Origin: Limnobacter sp. SAORIC-580
GTDB taxonomy: Bacteria > Pseudomonadota > Gammaproteobacteria > Burkholderiales > Burkholderiaceae_B
Length of the DNA stretch: 64,000 nt
Direction: 5' to 3'
Assembly: GCF_013004065.1 (NCBI RefSeq)
Contig: NZ_CP053084.1
Location: forward strand, 2,046,001-2,110,000
Of this stretch, positions 29,139-39,641 are shown in pieces. The notes under the pieces were generated by a model. The model was not told the DNA's origin and did no database searches. It worked only from the letters and a program-made list of their open reading frames with translations. Within the stretch, counting starts at the first letter, position 1. Each line of letters starts with the position of its first letter. A program made the translations under genes and the position numbers.

Positions 29139-30005
29139 TTATTGCGTTTTCTGCAAAAACTTGAAGAAATCAGACTGCGGATCAACCACCATCACATCAG
29201 ACTTGGATGTCAAAGACTTCTTGTAGGCATCCAGACTGCGGTAAAAGGAATAGAACTCGGGATTGCGACCAAAAGCGGCATTATAAATCGAACCGGCCTT
29301 TGCATCACCCTCCCCCTTGATAGTTTGTGCTTCTCTGTAGGCTTCAGCCAAAATTACAACCACTTGGCGGTCTGCATCCGCACGAATTTGCTCGGCTTCC
29401 GCTGCACCTGTGGCTCGCAAATCGTTGGCTACACGCTTTCGCTCGGCTTCCATGCGACGAAACACAGATTCACTGACTTCAGGTAGCAAATCTACGCGTT
29501 TCAAGCGAACGTCCAGAATTTCCACACCAATTTCCGCAGCTTCGTCCTTGACCTTTTCCACCACCGTGTTCATCACAGTGGTGCGCTCGCCGGAAACCAT
29601 TTGGGGCACGGTGCGCTTCGTAATTTCCTCGTTCAAGGCAGACTTGACCACTTGAGACATGCGGCTTTGTGCCAGGCGGGAATCTCCGCTCAAGCGAACA
29701 AAATACAAACGAGGATCAATAATTCGCCACTTGATATAAGAATCAATCAAGAGGTTTTTCTTCTCGGAAGTAATGAAACGCTCTGGTTCGGGTGTGTCAA
29801 TGGTTTGAATCCGCTTGTCCAGAAAAATAACATTCTGGAAAGGCGCTGGCAGCTTGAAGTACAAACCAGGCTCCTGGCGCACTTCCTCAACCTGACCCAA
29901 AGCAAACACAATGGCGTATTGCCGTTGATCGACAACATAAAGGCAGGTGTTGGCCACAAAAAAGCCGATCAACGCAGCCGCTACTACTACAAAAATCTTA
30001 GGCAT
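29139..30005 (-). CDS. hflC: FtsH protease modulator HflC
   Basis: A 288-residue SPFH/prohibitin-domain protein anchored by one N-terminal membrane helix (VVAAALIGFFVANTCLYVV). With HflK it forms a large periplasmic cage around FtsH and restricts its access to membrane substrates. The C-terminal part includes the conserved coiled-coil AEAEQIRADADRQVVVILAEAYREAQ segment (in parts) and FYRSLDAYKKSL. Starts 2 bases after hflK. Confidence 0.95.
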   Translation of the reverse strand: MPKIFVVVAAALIGFFVANTCLYVVDQRQYAIVFALGQVEEVRQEPGLYFKLPAPFQNVIFLDKRIQTIDTPEPERFITSEKKNLLIDSYIKWRIIDPRLYFVRLSGDSRLAQSRMSQVVKSALNEEITKRTVPQMVSGERTTVMNTVVEKVKDEAAEIGVEILDVRLKRVDLLPEVSESVFRRMEAERKRVANDLRATGAAEAEQIRADADRQVVVILAEAYREAQTIKGEGDAKAGSIYNAAFGRNPEFYSFYRSLDAYKKSLTSKSDVMVVDPQSDFFKFLQKTQ

Positions 30006-30007
30006 GA

Positions 30008-31306
30008 TTAACGAGCTCCCCGGTCACGATTGCGCATGGCATCGCGAATGCTAGTGTCAAATCCATCATTGGCAGCACGTGGTGCAGATGGGCTGGTTTC
30101 TGCGGCTTTGGCAGCAGCGGCGGCAGATGTCGCACTGCTTTCAGCGCCCGAGGAACCAGTTTTCTCAATCAATTTGTCCAAAGGCAAGTACAGAAGCTGG
30201 CTGTTTCCCTTTGAATCAACAATAACCTTGGTTACGTTGGTATAAATTTCCTGCATCGCGTCGATGTACAAGCGATCACGTGTAACTTTGGGAGCTTTCT
30301 CGTATTCGGTCAAAATTGCCTTGAAGCGGGCTGAATCACCCTCGGATTGGGCAACCACGCGTTCGCGATAACCATTCGCTTCTTCCAGCAAGCGGGCTGC
30401 ATTGCCTCGGGCACGCGGAATCACATCGTTTGCATACGCCTCACCGTCGTTTTTCAAACGCTCGCGATCCTGGCCGGCCTTCACGGCATCGTCAAACGCT
30501 GCTTGTACCTGTTCCGGGGGTTGAACACCCTGAACCGTCACGCTCGATACCAAAATACCGGTGCCGTATTTGTCCAGGATTTCCTGCATCACTTCGGCCG
30601 TGTTCAGGGCGATTTGCTCTCGGCCCTCGTACAGCACAAAGTCCATTTTGCTGCGACCCACCACCTCGCGAATGGCCGTTTCAGCAGCCATTTTTACGGT
30701 TTCGTCGGGATCAATGGTGTTAAACAGATAATCACCTGCATCTTTCAGGCGATATTGAACCGCAAACTGAATGTCGATGATGTTTTCATCTTCAGTCAGC
30801 ATCAGCGCTTCGCGCAGTACCTTGCTTTTCACGTCGTTGCGATAACCCACTTCAACAATGCGCACCTGGGAGGAGTTCACCACCTCGTGCGACTGAATCG
30901 GGTAAGGCATGCGCCACTGGAAACCGGGCATTGAGGTGTGGTGGTATTTACCAAACTGCAATACCACACCTTCGCGACCTTCCTGAACAATGTAAAAGCC
31001 GCTCGCCAGCCACACCAGCACCGCGACAACGATCACGGCAGTGAAGCCCTTGCCGGCATTTTCCATGCTTGGACCGCCACTGCCGCCACCGCCGAGTGGG
31101 CCACGCGGGCCACCGCCATTGCCGCCCTTCTTGCCGAACAGGCGATTCAGCCTGCTGTTGAAGTCGCGCCATAGTTCGTCAAGATCGGGGGGGCCGTCCT
31201 GACGGCCACCGGGACGGCGATTGTCTTGATCTTGAGGCTTTGCGGGTTCATCGTTGTTTTGATTACCCGATGAATTTCTGCCCCAATCCGGATCATTCAT
31301 TGACAT
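30008..31306 (-). CDS. hflK: FtsH protease modulator HflK
   Basis: A 432-residue SPFH-domain partner of HflC. The cytoplasmic N-terminus is long, Gly/Pro/Asp/Asn-rich and disordered (residues 1-85, with LDELWRDFNSRLNRLFG), followed by one membrane helix (VIVVAVLVWLASGFYIV), the prohibitin domain and an Ala/Ser-rich tail. AGGAAC precedes the ATG. The Gly-rich run GGNGGGPRGPLGGGGSGG is low-complexity but usual in HflK. Confidence 0.95.
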   Translation of the reverse strand: MSMNDPDWGRNSSGNQNNDEPAKPQDQDNRRPGGRQDGPPDLDELWRDFNSRLNRLFGKKGGNGGGPRGPLGGGGSGGPSMENAGKGFTAVIVVAVLVWLASGFYIVQEGREGVVLQFGKYHHTSMPGFQWRMPYPIQSHEVVNSSQVRIVEVGYRNDVKSKVLREALMLTEDENIIDIQFAVQYRLKDAGDYLFNTIDPDETVKMAAETAIREVVGRSKMDFVLYEGREQIALNTAEVMQEILDKYGTGILVSSVTVQGVQPPEQVQAAFDDAVKAGQDRERLKNDGEAYANDVIPRARGNAARLLEEANGYRERVVAQSEGDSARFKAILTEYEKAPKVTRDRLYIDAMQEIYTNVTKVIVDSKGNSQLLYLPLDKLIEKTGSSGAESSATSAAAAAKAAETSPSAPRAANDGFDTSIRDAMRNRDRGAR

Positions 31307-31342
31307 GCTTGTTCCTACTGCTGAAAAATTAGTTGTTGACGT

Positions 31343-32464
31343 TCAGGCCCACTGCAATTCATCTGACTGCGTGTCTGCACCCCGACTTTGAGCATAAAAG
31401 TTGCCAGCAAGTTCAGTCAGACATTCACGCAATTCTGCAATGCCAAGCCCGTAGCGCGCACTCACCGCCACGGACAAAATCTTACCATCGCCGTCGCGCT
31501 CGACTTCCACGGAACGCTCGCAGGCGTCTATTTTGTTCCAGATGATCACCTGTGGAACATCCCCCGCTTCAATCTCTTGCAACACTTTGTTGACTTCGTC
31601 GATTTGACTGTGCCGAACCGGCGAGCTCACATCGACAACATGCAACAACACATCGGCATGCACCGCACTTTCCAGGGTAGCCTTGAAGGCGTCTACCAGG
31701 GAATGTGACAAATCGCGAATAAAACCAACGGTATCCGACAAGGCCATGTCCACCTTGGGTGCAAGCCACACGCGGCGTGTAGTCGTGTCCAATGTGGCGA
31801 ACAGTTGGTCTGCGGCATACGCCTTGTCGCTTGCAATGGCATTGAACAAAGTGCTTTTACCAGCATTGGTATAACCCACGATCGCAACCGTGAACTGCCC
31901 GCGCCGCTCGCGTTGACGGCGCTGGGTTTGACGCTGTTTCTGAAGCTTCTCGAGCCTGGTTTTCAGCTGCTTGACCTTCACGCCAATCAGACGGCGGTCT
32001 GTTTCAAGCTGGGTTTCACCCGGACCACGCATGCCGATACCACCCTGCTGGCCATACAAATTCGCGTTGCCACGCACCAAGCGCGAGGCCATGTACTGAA
32101 GCTGGGCCAATTCAACCTGCAATTTGCCCTCAAAACTGCGTGCCCGAATGGCAAAAATATCGAGAATCAGACCAGTGCGGTCGATTACACGACGCCCAAG
32201 CGCATTTTCAAGATTTCGCTGTTGAGCAGGACTCAGGCTGTGATTGAAGATGACAAGTTCGACTTCTTCGGCCTCGCAATGCGCAAGTATTTCCTGCACC
32301 TTGCCGGAGCCAATGAATGTGGCTGAGTCGGGGGAACGCCGTTTGGACACGAAAACGCCAATCACCTCTGCACCCGCAGAGGTGGCCAGTAGGGCAAGCT
32401 CATCGACACTTTCGCGGAACTCGTGTTGACCTAGGTCAAGTGCAACCAAGGAACTACGCGTCAT
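31343..32464 (-). CDS. hflX: ribosome-associated GTPase HflX
   Basis: A 373-residue GTPase that splits stalled 70S ribosomes. The N-terminal HflX domain contains FIGSGKVQEI and NHSLSPAQQRNLE; a Gly-rich linker GGIGMRGPGETQLETDRR leads to the G domain with G1 GYTNAGKSTLFN, G3 DTVGF and G4 NKID. ATG 32464 is my choice; an in-frame TTG at 32488 would add eight residues. It follows hfq by 36 bases, the common hfq-hflX-hflK-hflC order. Confidence 0.95.
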   Translation of the reverse strand: MTRSSLVALDLGQHEFRESVDELALLATSAGAEVIGVFVSKRRSPDSATFIGSGKVQEILAHCEAEEVELVIFNHSLSPAQQRNLENALGRRVIDRTGLILDIFAIRARSFEGKLQVELAQLQYMASRLVRGNANLYGQQGGIGMRGPGETQLETDRRLIGVKVKQLKTRLEKLQKQRQTQRRQRERRGQFTVAIVGYTNAGKSTLFNAIASDKAYAADQLFATLDTTTRRVWLAPKVDMALSDTVGFIRDLSHSLVDAFKATLESAVHADVLLHVVDVSSPVRHSQIDEVNKVLQEIEAGDVPQVIIWNKIDACERSVEVERDGDGKILSVAVSARYGLGIAELRECLTELAGNFYAQSRGADTQSDELQWA

Positions 32465-32500
32465 TTCAAACCGCGGAAAAATTGGCAAGTGAAGATAAGC

Positions 32501-32734
32501 TTACTCCTTCACCTCGGGGGTGAATGTCACTGAACGGCCGGGCACAACAGTTGAAATTGCGTGCTTGTAGACCATTTGGGTTACGGTATTACGCAGCAGA
32601 ACCACGTATTGATCGAAAGACTCGATTTGGCCTTGAAGCTTGATGCCGTTGACCAGGTAAATGGACACGGGTACATGCTCTTTGCGCAGCAAATTGAGGA
32701 AGGGGTCTTGTAGTAGTTGCCCTTTGTTACTCAT
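32501..32734 (-). CDS. hfq: RNA chaperone Hfq
   Basis: A 77-residue Sm-like protein that forms hexamers and pairs small RNAs with mRNAs. Sm1 is seen in [24 protein letters not shown] and Sm2 in the YKHAIST segment; the C-terminal tail is very short, as in other betaproteobacteria. GGAG lies 7 bases before ATG 32734. The 180-base gap upstream holds its promoter; I could not assign boxes with confidence. Confidence 0.97.
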   Translation of the reverse strand: MSNKGQLLQDPFLNLLRKEHVPVSIYLVNGIKLQGQIESFDQYVVLLRNTVTQMVYKHAISTVVPGRSVTFTPEVKE

Positions 32735-32913
32735 AACAGCTCCAGACTGTGTTGATATTATTAAATGTCAGAGCTTTTGGCTCGTCACGCTTAGTTTACA
32801 GAAAGCGCTTATGGGTGCCAAACGTAAGCCCTTCTTTTGTTGATATGGACACTCTTTTTTCACAAAAAGTTCAAATCCAACGCCAGAGAGTGATTCCCGT
32901 TGACATCACCCGC

Positions 32914-34317
32914 TTAACAAGGAGTTAACTCAAGCCATTGAGACAAGCGGGGACGCCGAATAAACTCCTCCTGAAACTCGGTCAGCTTCGCGGTGGACTG
33001 GGGCAAGCGAGCGGCCCATTCTGAGGTCAGGGAAGGATCGTACCAAAGCGCTTTTGCCACCACTTCGGCGCTGATATTGGCGGGGTCGCAAATCAGGGCA
33101 AAGCGATCATCACCCCGCACAATCGCCAGAAGACCGATCACTCCATGGTCAATCAACAAGCTCAGGATCTCGTCCAGTTGGTCGGGCGGCACCTTGGCAA
33201 ACACCCGCAACTCTTCCATGGTCATGCCCGGCTTTTCCTGCTGCCGCGACTTTTCCAGTTCAACCAAAACACTCAAACCTTGCAACCACCTTTCACCGGG
33301 GCGGTTACTAGGGTTCCAATAACCAGTGCGGGCCACAGGCAAAGCCGCAACGGTGCTGGCCCCCAGCAACACAATAATCCAACTCACGTAAATCCAGAGC
33401 AAAAAGATTGGAAATGCCGCCAAAGCGCCATACAAAGCCGTGTAACTTGGAAAATGCGTGATGTAGGCAGCAAACGCCCGCTTGGAGATTTCAAACAAAA
33501 CCGCAGCCAGTACCCCGCCCACCAAGGCGTCTTTCCAATGCACAGCCCTATTCGGAACAATGCGATAAATAAAGGCAAAAGCCAGCACCGTCAAAGTCAA
33601 CGGTATCAGATTAAGCGCGGGAAACATGCCGCCCAACACAGGGTTCACACCCGCCATGGTTTCACCGATCAGTGCAGTGGATACGCTGATGCTCAGCCCG
33701 ATCAGCACTGGCGCCAGCGACAAGACCGCCCAATACAACACCACCTTGTTCATGGTCGAGCGTTGACGCTTCACGTTCCAGATTTGATTGAATACCCTAT
33801 CCACCGTGAACATGGTGGTTAATGCAGTAATCACCAGAAACACAATACCAATTGCGGTCAGCCCCTTTGCTTTGTCAGAAAACTGGGTGACATAAGTCAA
33901 AATGGTTTCAGACAAGGTTTCGGGAAAAAAGCTGTCGATCAAATAGCCCTGAAGCGACAACTGCAAACGGTCAAACATCGGAAATGCCGTGAATATGGCC
34001 AGCACCACCGTGGCCAATGGTACCAAGGACAGCACCGTGGTAAAGGTGAGGCTGGCAGCCACCTGCGGCAAGCGCTGTTCGCTGATGCGCTGGCTCACCA
34101 GGCGTGTAAACGCGATCCACCAGCGCAAATTCAGCGGTGACAGTTCAACATCGGCCACGCTGAAAGCACGGCGGGCACCACGCATAAAGCGTGCACGGCG
34201 TGTTTGACTCTCTTCGGTCGATTTGCCGATGGCTTTGAAACTCTTGGTCTCAGTTGTTTCGGAAGGTGCGGCTGAACTCATGCGCTTCGATACAATAGGG
34301 TTTCCAACAGTCCCCAT
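32914..34317 (-). CDS. YihY/UPF0761 family inner-membrane protein
   Basis: A 467-residue membrane protein of the family once mislabelled ribonuclease BN. The N-terminal about 55 residues are cytoplasmic; six membrane helices follow from roughly residue 65 to 310 (ASLTFTTVLSLVPLATVVLAIF is the conserved first block, and FLLWIYVSWIIVLLGA the last), and a C-terminal winged-helix-like cytoplasmic part ends the protein. Starts at 34317 (AGGGG site) or 34281 are possible. Function is not established. Confidence 0.88.
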   Translation of the reverse strand: MGTVGNPIVSKRMSSAAPSETTETKSFKAIGKSTEESQTRRARFMRGARRAFSVADVELSPLNLRWWIAFTRLVSQRISEQRLPQVAASLTFTTVLSLVPLATVVLAIFTAFPMFDRLQLSLQGYLIDSFFPETLSETILTYVTQFSDKAKGLTAIGIVFLVITALTTMFTVDRVFNQIWNVKRQRSTMNKVVLYWAVLSLAPVLIGLSISVSTALIGETMAGVNPVLGGMFPALNLIPLTLTVLAFAFIYRIVPNRAVHWKDALVGGVLAAVLFEISKRAFAAYITHFPSYTALYGALAAFPIFLLWIYVSWIIVLLGASTVAALPVARTGYWNPSNRPGERWLQGLSVLVELEKSRQQEKPGMTMEELRVFAKVPPDQLDEILSLLIDHGVIGLLAIVRGDDRFALICDPANISAEVVAKALWYDPSLTSEWAARLPQSTAKLTEFQEEFIRRPRLSQWLELTPC

Positions 34318-34322
34318 GATAA

Positions 34323-34936
<614 letters not shown>

Positions 34937-34937
<1 letters not shown>

Positions 34938-35320
34938 TGAGCAGCACCCCCGAAGTTGATTTGACCCGCAAGAAGGCCTACTGGGCAACCGTCAGCAGCC
35001 TGTTGGCATTAATTGCCCTGTGCGTGGCTTGGGAGCTTTTCGTTGCACCCATTCGCCCCGGCGGCAGCTGGCTTGTGCTGAAGGTTTTGCCTTTGCTGCT
35101 GGTGGTGCCCGGCATATTCAAACAACGCGTGCGAACCTACCAAGCCACATCACTGCTGCTGTGGCTATACTTTGCAGAAGGTGCCACACGCGCAACTTCT
35201 GACCCGGCGCTAGCCTCGCAGTTAATGGCCGGGCTGGAAGTGCTTTTGACCATCGTGCTTTTTGCCAGCGTCAGCGTGTTTGCCCGTACCTACAAAGTAC
35301 CCAAAACCAAGGTTGCTTGA
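34937..35320 (+). CDS. DUF2069 inner-membrane protein
   Basis: A 127-residue protein with four hydrophobic segments (SLLALIALCVAWELFV; VLKVLPLLLVVPGIF; TSLLLWLYFAEGATR; LEVLLTIVLFASVSVF). The WLYFAEGATRA block is characteristic of DUF2069. The ATG at 34937 overlaps the wrbA-like stop (TGATG), so expression is probably coupled. Function is unknown; the family often accompanies WrbA in betaproteobacteria. Confidence 0.88.
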
Positions 35321-35324
35321 ACGC

Positions 35325-36755
35325 ATGAATGAATTTCTTGAACAATTGCGCAAACAGGTTCCAGGGCTGCTGATTAATACTGAGGCAGCCTACATTGCCC
35401 AAACCTGTACCGACTGGCGCAAACGCTACTGCACCACTGCGCTGGCTGTTCTGGAACCCCTGAGTACCCGACAGGTACAGGCGATTGTAAAAACATGCGA
35501 TGCATTCAATGTGGCCATTTCAACCCAAGGCGGCAACACTGGCCTGGTGGGTGGTGCGGTGCCCGTGGCAGATAACAACGCAGAAAAACGACCGCATGTG
35601 GTTCTTAAAACAGGGCGCATTCGCGAAGTACTGAAGCTGGATGAAAACAACTTGACCCTGACCGCGAGTGCAGGTTACACACTGCACGAAATTCAGGAGT
35701 ACGCAGAGGCACACGGCTTTCTGTTTCCCCTCAGCCTGGCCTCAGAGGGCACCTGCACCCTGGGCGGCAACCTGGCCAGCAATGCAGGGGGCGTGGCCGT
35801 ACTGCGTTATGGCAACACCCGCGAATTGTGCCTTGGACTGGAGTATGTGAATGCACAGGGCGAGTTGTGTGGTGATTTGCGGGGACTTCGCAAAAACAAC
35901 ACTGGCTATGACCTGCGCCATTTGTTGATTGGCTCGGAAGGCACTTTGGGAGTGGTAACCACTGCCTGCATGAAGGTGTACCCTGCCCCCAAAAGCCGCT
36001 GCGTTGCGTGGCTGAATGTGGACAACATTCAAACTGCTGTAGACGCATTGGGCTTCGTACAAAGCCGCTTGTTTGGTGAACTCAGCGGCTACGAATGGAT
36101 GAACGCCAATGCAATTGATGTGGTTCAAACCCATTTTCCTGCCCGTGCGCCAACCTGCCCAGGCGCAGTAGACCATGTGCTCGCTGAATTCACCTCATTG
36201 GGTTCCGAAACCGCCTTGCGTGAACAAGTCACCAGAACACTCGAGGCGATGTTGGAAGAGATACCCGGGGTACGCAACATCGCCATTGCCCAAAGCGGGC
36301 GAGACATTGAAACCTTTTGGGCCTTGCGAGAAAACATATCCGAGGCACAAGCCAAAGCGGGTTTGAATGTGAAACATGATGTGGCGTGTGCGGTGTCGCA
36401 GCTGCCGACATTCCACAACATGGCCCTGAATGACATAGCAGAGCATGGTGTCGATGTTCAGCCAGTGCTGTTTGGCCATTTGGGCGATGGCAACCTGCAC
36501 TTCAATTTGTCAGCCCCAACAGGCAGCGACTCTGCAGAATTTCTGAAACAACACCAAAGTTTGCTCAACAATTTGGTGCACGACGCGATTCTGCGGTGCG
36601 GCGGCACCGTATCGGCTGAACATGGCATTGGGCAGTTGAAAGCCGAACTACTGCGAGATATTACGAGTGCCAGCAACTATGCTGCATTCAAAGCCATCAA
36701 ACAGGCCATGGATCCTAAAAACCTGCTGAACCCCGGCAAGCTGGTTTTGCTGTAA
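35325..36755 (+). CDS. FAD-linked oxidase, GlcD / D-2-hydroxyacid dehydrogenase type
   Basis: A 476-residue flavoenzyme. The FAD-binding type 4 domain shows the PP-loop STQGGNTGLVGGAVPV near residues 66-81 and the segment GGNLASNAGG; the C-terminal FAD-oxidase domain has the metal-site HLGDGNLHFN and ends with the conserved VSAEHGIGQLK and a DPKNLLNPGKL tail. It oxidises a D-2-hydroxy acid (lactate, glycolate or 2-hydroxyglutarate) and passes electrons to a quinone or ETF. Substrate cannot be told from the sequence. ATG 35325 begins 4 bases after the DUF2069 stop. Confidence 0.92.
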   Translation: MNEFLEQLRKQVPGLLINTEAAYIAQTCTDWRKRYCTTALAVLEPLSTRQVQAIVKTCDAFNVAISTQGGNTGLVGGAVPVADNNAEKRPHVVLKTGRIREVLKLDENNLTLTASAGYTLHEIQEYAEAHGFLFPLSLASEGTCTLGGNLASNAGGVAVLRYGNTRELCLGLEYVNAQGELCGDLRGLRKNNTGYDLRHLLIGSEGTLGVVTTACMKVYPAPKSRCVAWLNVDNIQTAVDALGFVQSRLFGELSGYEWMNANAIDVVQTHFPARAPTCPGAVDHVLAEFTSLGSETALREQVTRTLEAMLEEIPGVRNIAIAQSGRDIETFWALRENISEAQAKAGLNVKHDVACAVSQLPTFHNMALNDIAEHGVDVQPVLFGHLGDGNLHFNLSAPTGSDSAEFLKQHQSLLNNLVHDAILRCGGTVSAEHGIGQLKAELLRDITSASNYAAFKAIKQAMDPKNLLNPGKLVLL

Positions 36756-36762
36756 TGCCGGC

Positions 36763-37743
36763 TCAGGCTGCGTGCTTGAGCATCATCGCCAGCGCATCTT
36801 CAACCACCTGCCAGTTGTTAGCCTTCAGCCGGGTTGAATCGGACAGCACCTGTCGATAAAGCCTTCCACCTGCTTGGCCGTGAAACAGACCCAACCAGGA
36901 TTTCGTAATGCTTCGAATGCTTTCGCCCTTGCACAATTCCTGCTCAGCATAGCTGCGCAATTCGTCAATGACTTCCAAACGGGTTTTTGGGGCAGAGGAC
37001 GCCTGGCCAATTACTTCGTCAAATCCGGCCAATAGCCACGGGTTGGAATAGGCCTCTCGACCAATCATGCAACCGTCGGCCCATTCCAAGTGGGTTTGAA
37101 TCGACTCGAGGGTTGTAATTCCCCCGTTCAAAATGATTTGAAGGTGCGGGAAATGTTGTTTCAGGCGTTTTACCACCTCGTAACGCAACGGAGGAATGTC
37201 GCGGTTTTCCTTTGGTGACAGGCCTTTCAGCACCGCATTGCGCGCATGCACAATGAAGGTGTTACAACCCGCTTCACTGACCTTGCCCACAAAATCATAA
37301 AGCATGGTTTCGCTTTCATCGTAATCAAGCCCAATCCTGTGCTTCACGGTCACATCAATCGAGCAGGCATCCCGCATGGCTTTCACGCAGTCGGCCACCA
37401 AGTCGGGTTCCGCCATCAGGCAAGCGCCAAACGATCCCTTTTGGACACGCTCCGAAGGACAACCCACATTCATGTTCAATTCATCGTAACCCGCCTGTTC
37501 AATCCACTTGGCACAACGTGCCATGTGCTCGGGGTCGCTGCCACCTATTTGAAAGGCCACGGGGTGTTCTTCGTCGTTAAATGCCAAAAAACGTTGGCGA
37601 TCACCAAACACCAAAGCGCCCGTGGTTATCATTTCAGTATAAAGCCAGGTGTGCTGGCTGATCGCACGGTGGAACCTACGGCAATGCCGATCGGTCCAGT
37701 CGATCATGGGGGCAACAGAGAGAATTCTGGGTTTGAATGTCAT
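36763..37743 (-). CDS. dusA: tRNA-dihydrouridine(20/20a) synthase DusA
   Basis: A 326-residue FMN enzyme that uses NADPH to reduce uridine 20/20a in tRNA D-loops. The barrel begins LSVAPMIDWTDRHCR, typical of DusA; the catalytic Cys is in NVGCPSERVQKGSFGACLM, and the FMN-binding IILNGGITTLE and DGCMIGREAYSNPW are clear. It is convergent with the FAD oxidase gene (7-base gap) and lies downstream of the typA terminator. Confidence 0.95.
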   Translation of the reverse strand: MTFKPRILSVAPMIDWTDRHCRRFHRAISQHTWLYTEMITTGALVFGDRQRFLAFNDEEHPVAFQIGGSDPEHMARCAKWIEQAGYDELNMNVGCPSERVQKGSFGACLMAEPDLVADCVKAMRDACSIDVTVKHRIGLDYDESETMLYDFVGKVSEAGCNTFIVHARNAVLKGLSPKENRDIPPLRYEVVKRLKQHFPHLQIILNGGITTLESIQTHLEWADGCMIGREAYSNPWLLAGFDEVIGQASSAPKTRLEVIDELRSYAEQELCKGESIRSITKSWLGLFHGQAGGRLYRQVLSDSTRLKANNWQVVEDALAMMLKHAA

Positions 37744-37761
37744 GGTCTGGATTCTACAAAC

Positions 37762-37793
37762 AAAAAGGGCGAGGCCAAAGCCACGCCCCTTTT
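37762..37793 (-). terminator. rho-independent terminator after typA
   Basis: GGGCGAGGC (37767-37775) and GCCACGCCC (37780-37788) pair with one A-A mismatch around a CAAA loop, with A-tract and T-tract flanks. On the minus strand it ends in TTTTT and lies 28 bases beyond the typA stop. Confidence 0.85.
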
Positions 37794-37820
37794 GAATCTG
37801 GCCTTTCAGCCAAACAAAAC

Positions 37821-39641
37821 TTATGCAGCGTCGCGACTTGCGCGCTTGCGCTCGTGTTCTTTCAGGAAGCGCTTGCGAATGCGAATGTTCTTGGGAGTAA
37901 TTTCTACCAATTCGTCTTCCGCAATAAACTCCACCGCATATTCCAGGTTCATCTGGATTGGCGGTACCAGGCGAACGGCCTCGTCAGTACCCGATGAACG
38001 AACGTTGGTCAGCTGCTTGCCCTTGATGGGGTTCACAACCAAGTCGTTGTCGCGGCTGTGAATACCAATCACCATGCCTTCATACAGGGCTTCACCTGGG
38101 GACACAAACATGCGGCCACGGTCTTGCAGTTTCCACAAGGCGTAGGCCACCGCATCGCCATCGTCCTGAGAAATCAGCACGCCATTGTGGCGCTCGGCTG
38201 AACCGCCTTCGCGCACGGGTGCATATTCGTCAAACACATGGCTAATCAGGCCGGTACCGCGTGTCAGGGTCATGAAGTCGCCCTGGAAACCAATCAGGCC
38301 ACGTGCCGGAATTTTGTATTCCAGACGAACACGGCCTTTGCCATCGGGAGACATGTCGAGCAAATCACCCTTGCGGCGACCCAATTCTTCCATCACGCCG
38401 CCCTGGTGTGAGTCTTCCACATCCACGGTCAACATTTCATAGGGCTCGCATTTCACGCCATCAATTTCCTTGAACACCACGCGTGGGCGGGAAACAGCCA
38501 ATTCATAGCCTTCACGACGCATGTTTTCCAGCAAAATGGTCAGGTGCAATTCACCACGACCCGACACTTCAAACACGGTGTCATCGTCGGTGTCTTTCAC
38601 ACGCAGAGCCACGTTGGCTTTCAATTCACGCTGCAAGCGGTCACGCAACTGCCGGCTGGTTACAAACTTGCCTTCACGGCCGGCCAATGGCGAGGTGTTC
38701 ACCATGAAGTTCATGGTCAATGTGGGCTCGTCAATCGCCGGAATTTCCAGGCCTTCCACTGCGTCAGTGGCGCAAATGGTGGTACCAATGCCGATTTCCT
38801 CGATGCCGTTGATCAGGCAAATGTCGCCAGCCTGAGCTTGTTCTTCCTGAACACGTTCCAGACCACGGAATTTGAGAACCTGGTTGATTCGACCATTGAA
38901 TGGTGTGCCGTCTGGCCCGTTAACACAAGTAACCTGTTGACCCACACGCACGGTTCCGCGCTTGATTCGGCCAATGCCGATCTTGCCCACGTAGCTGTTG
39001 TAGTCAAGCGAGGTGATCTGAAACTGCAATGGACCATTGGGGTCATCATCACGCACAGGTACATACTTCAAAATGGCTTCAAACAATGGGCGCATGGTGC
39101 CTTCACGCACATCGGGTGTGTCGCCTGCATAGCCGTTCAGGCCACTGGCATACACAATCGGGAAGTCCAGCTGTTCGTCGGTTGCACCCAGTTTGTCGAA
39201 CAAGTCGAAAGTTTGGTCAATCACCCATTCAACGCGCGCACCTGGGCGGTCTACCTTGTTCACCACGACGATAGGCTTCAAACCCAGGGCCAAAGCCTTG
39301 CGGGTAACAAAACGTGTTTGGGGCATCGGGCCTTCAACGGCGTCCACCAACAGCAAAACCGAGTCAACCATCGACAACACGCGCTCCACTTCACCACCGA
39401 AATCGGCGTGTCCTGGGGTGTCAACAATGTTGATGTGGGTGCCTTCATATTCAACCGCGCAGTTCTTGGCCAGAATCGTGATGCCACGTTCTTTTTCAAT
39501 GTCGTTGCTGTCCATCACGCGTTCTTCGAGCTTTTCGTTCTCGCGGAAGGTGCCGGATTGGCGAAGAAGTTGGTCTACCAATGTGGTTTTGCCGTGGTCC
39601 ACGTGGGCGATAATTGCAACGTTACGTAATGCGCGTGTCAT
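37821..39641 (-). CDS. typA: translational GTPase TypA/BipA
   Basis: A 606-residue ribosome-binding GTPase involved in 50S assembly and stress adaptation. G1 [13 protein letters not shown] starts near residue 12, G3 [11 protein letters not shown] and G4 NKVDRPGAR follow, then EF-G-like domains and the TypA-specific C-terminal part ([16 protein letters not shown]). The ATG overlaps the truB stop by four bases (ATGA). It is the last gene of the infB-rbfA-truB-typA run. Confidence 0.97.
   Translation of the reverse strand: MTRALRNVAIIAHVDHGKTTLVDQLLRQSGTFRENEKLEERVMDSNDIEKERGITILAKNCAVEYEGTHINIVDTPGHADFGGEVERVLSMVDSVLLLVDAVEGPMPQTRFVTRKALALGLKPIVVVNKVDRPGARVEWVIDQTFDLFDKLGATDEQLDFPIVYASGLNGYAGDTPDVREGTMRPLFEAILKYVPVRDDDPNGPLQFQITSLDYNSYVGKIGIGRIKRGTVRVGQQVTCVNGPDGTPFNGRINQVLKFRGLERVQEEQAQAGDICLINGIEEIGIGTTICATDAVEGLEIPAIDEPTLTMNFMVNTSPLAGREGKFVTSRQLRDRLQRELKANVALRVKDTDDDTVFEVSGRGELHLTILLENMRREGYELAVSRPRVVFKEIDGVKCEPYEMLTVDVEDSHQGGVMEELGRRKGDLLDMSPDGKGRVRLEYKIPARGLIGFQGDFMTLTRGTGLISHVFDEYAPVREGGSAERHNGVLISQDDGDAVAYALWKLQDRGRMFVSPGEALYEGMVIGIHSRDNDLVVNPIKGKQLTNVRSSGTDEAVRLVPPIQMNLEYAVEFIAEDELVEITPKNIRIRKRFLKEHERKRASRDAA

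Noticed and set aside
38544..39629. 361-codon open frame opposite typA
   Set aside because: Shadow of typA; no ribosome site or conserved motif.
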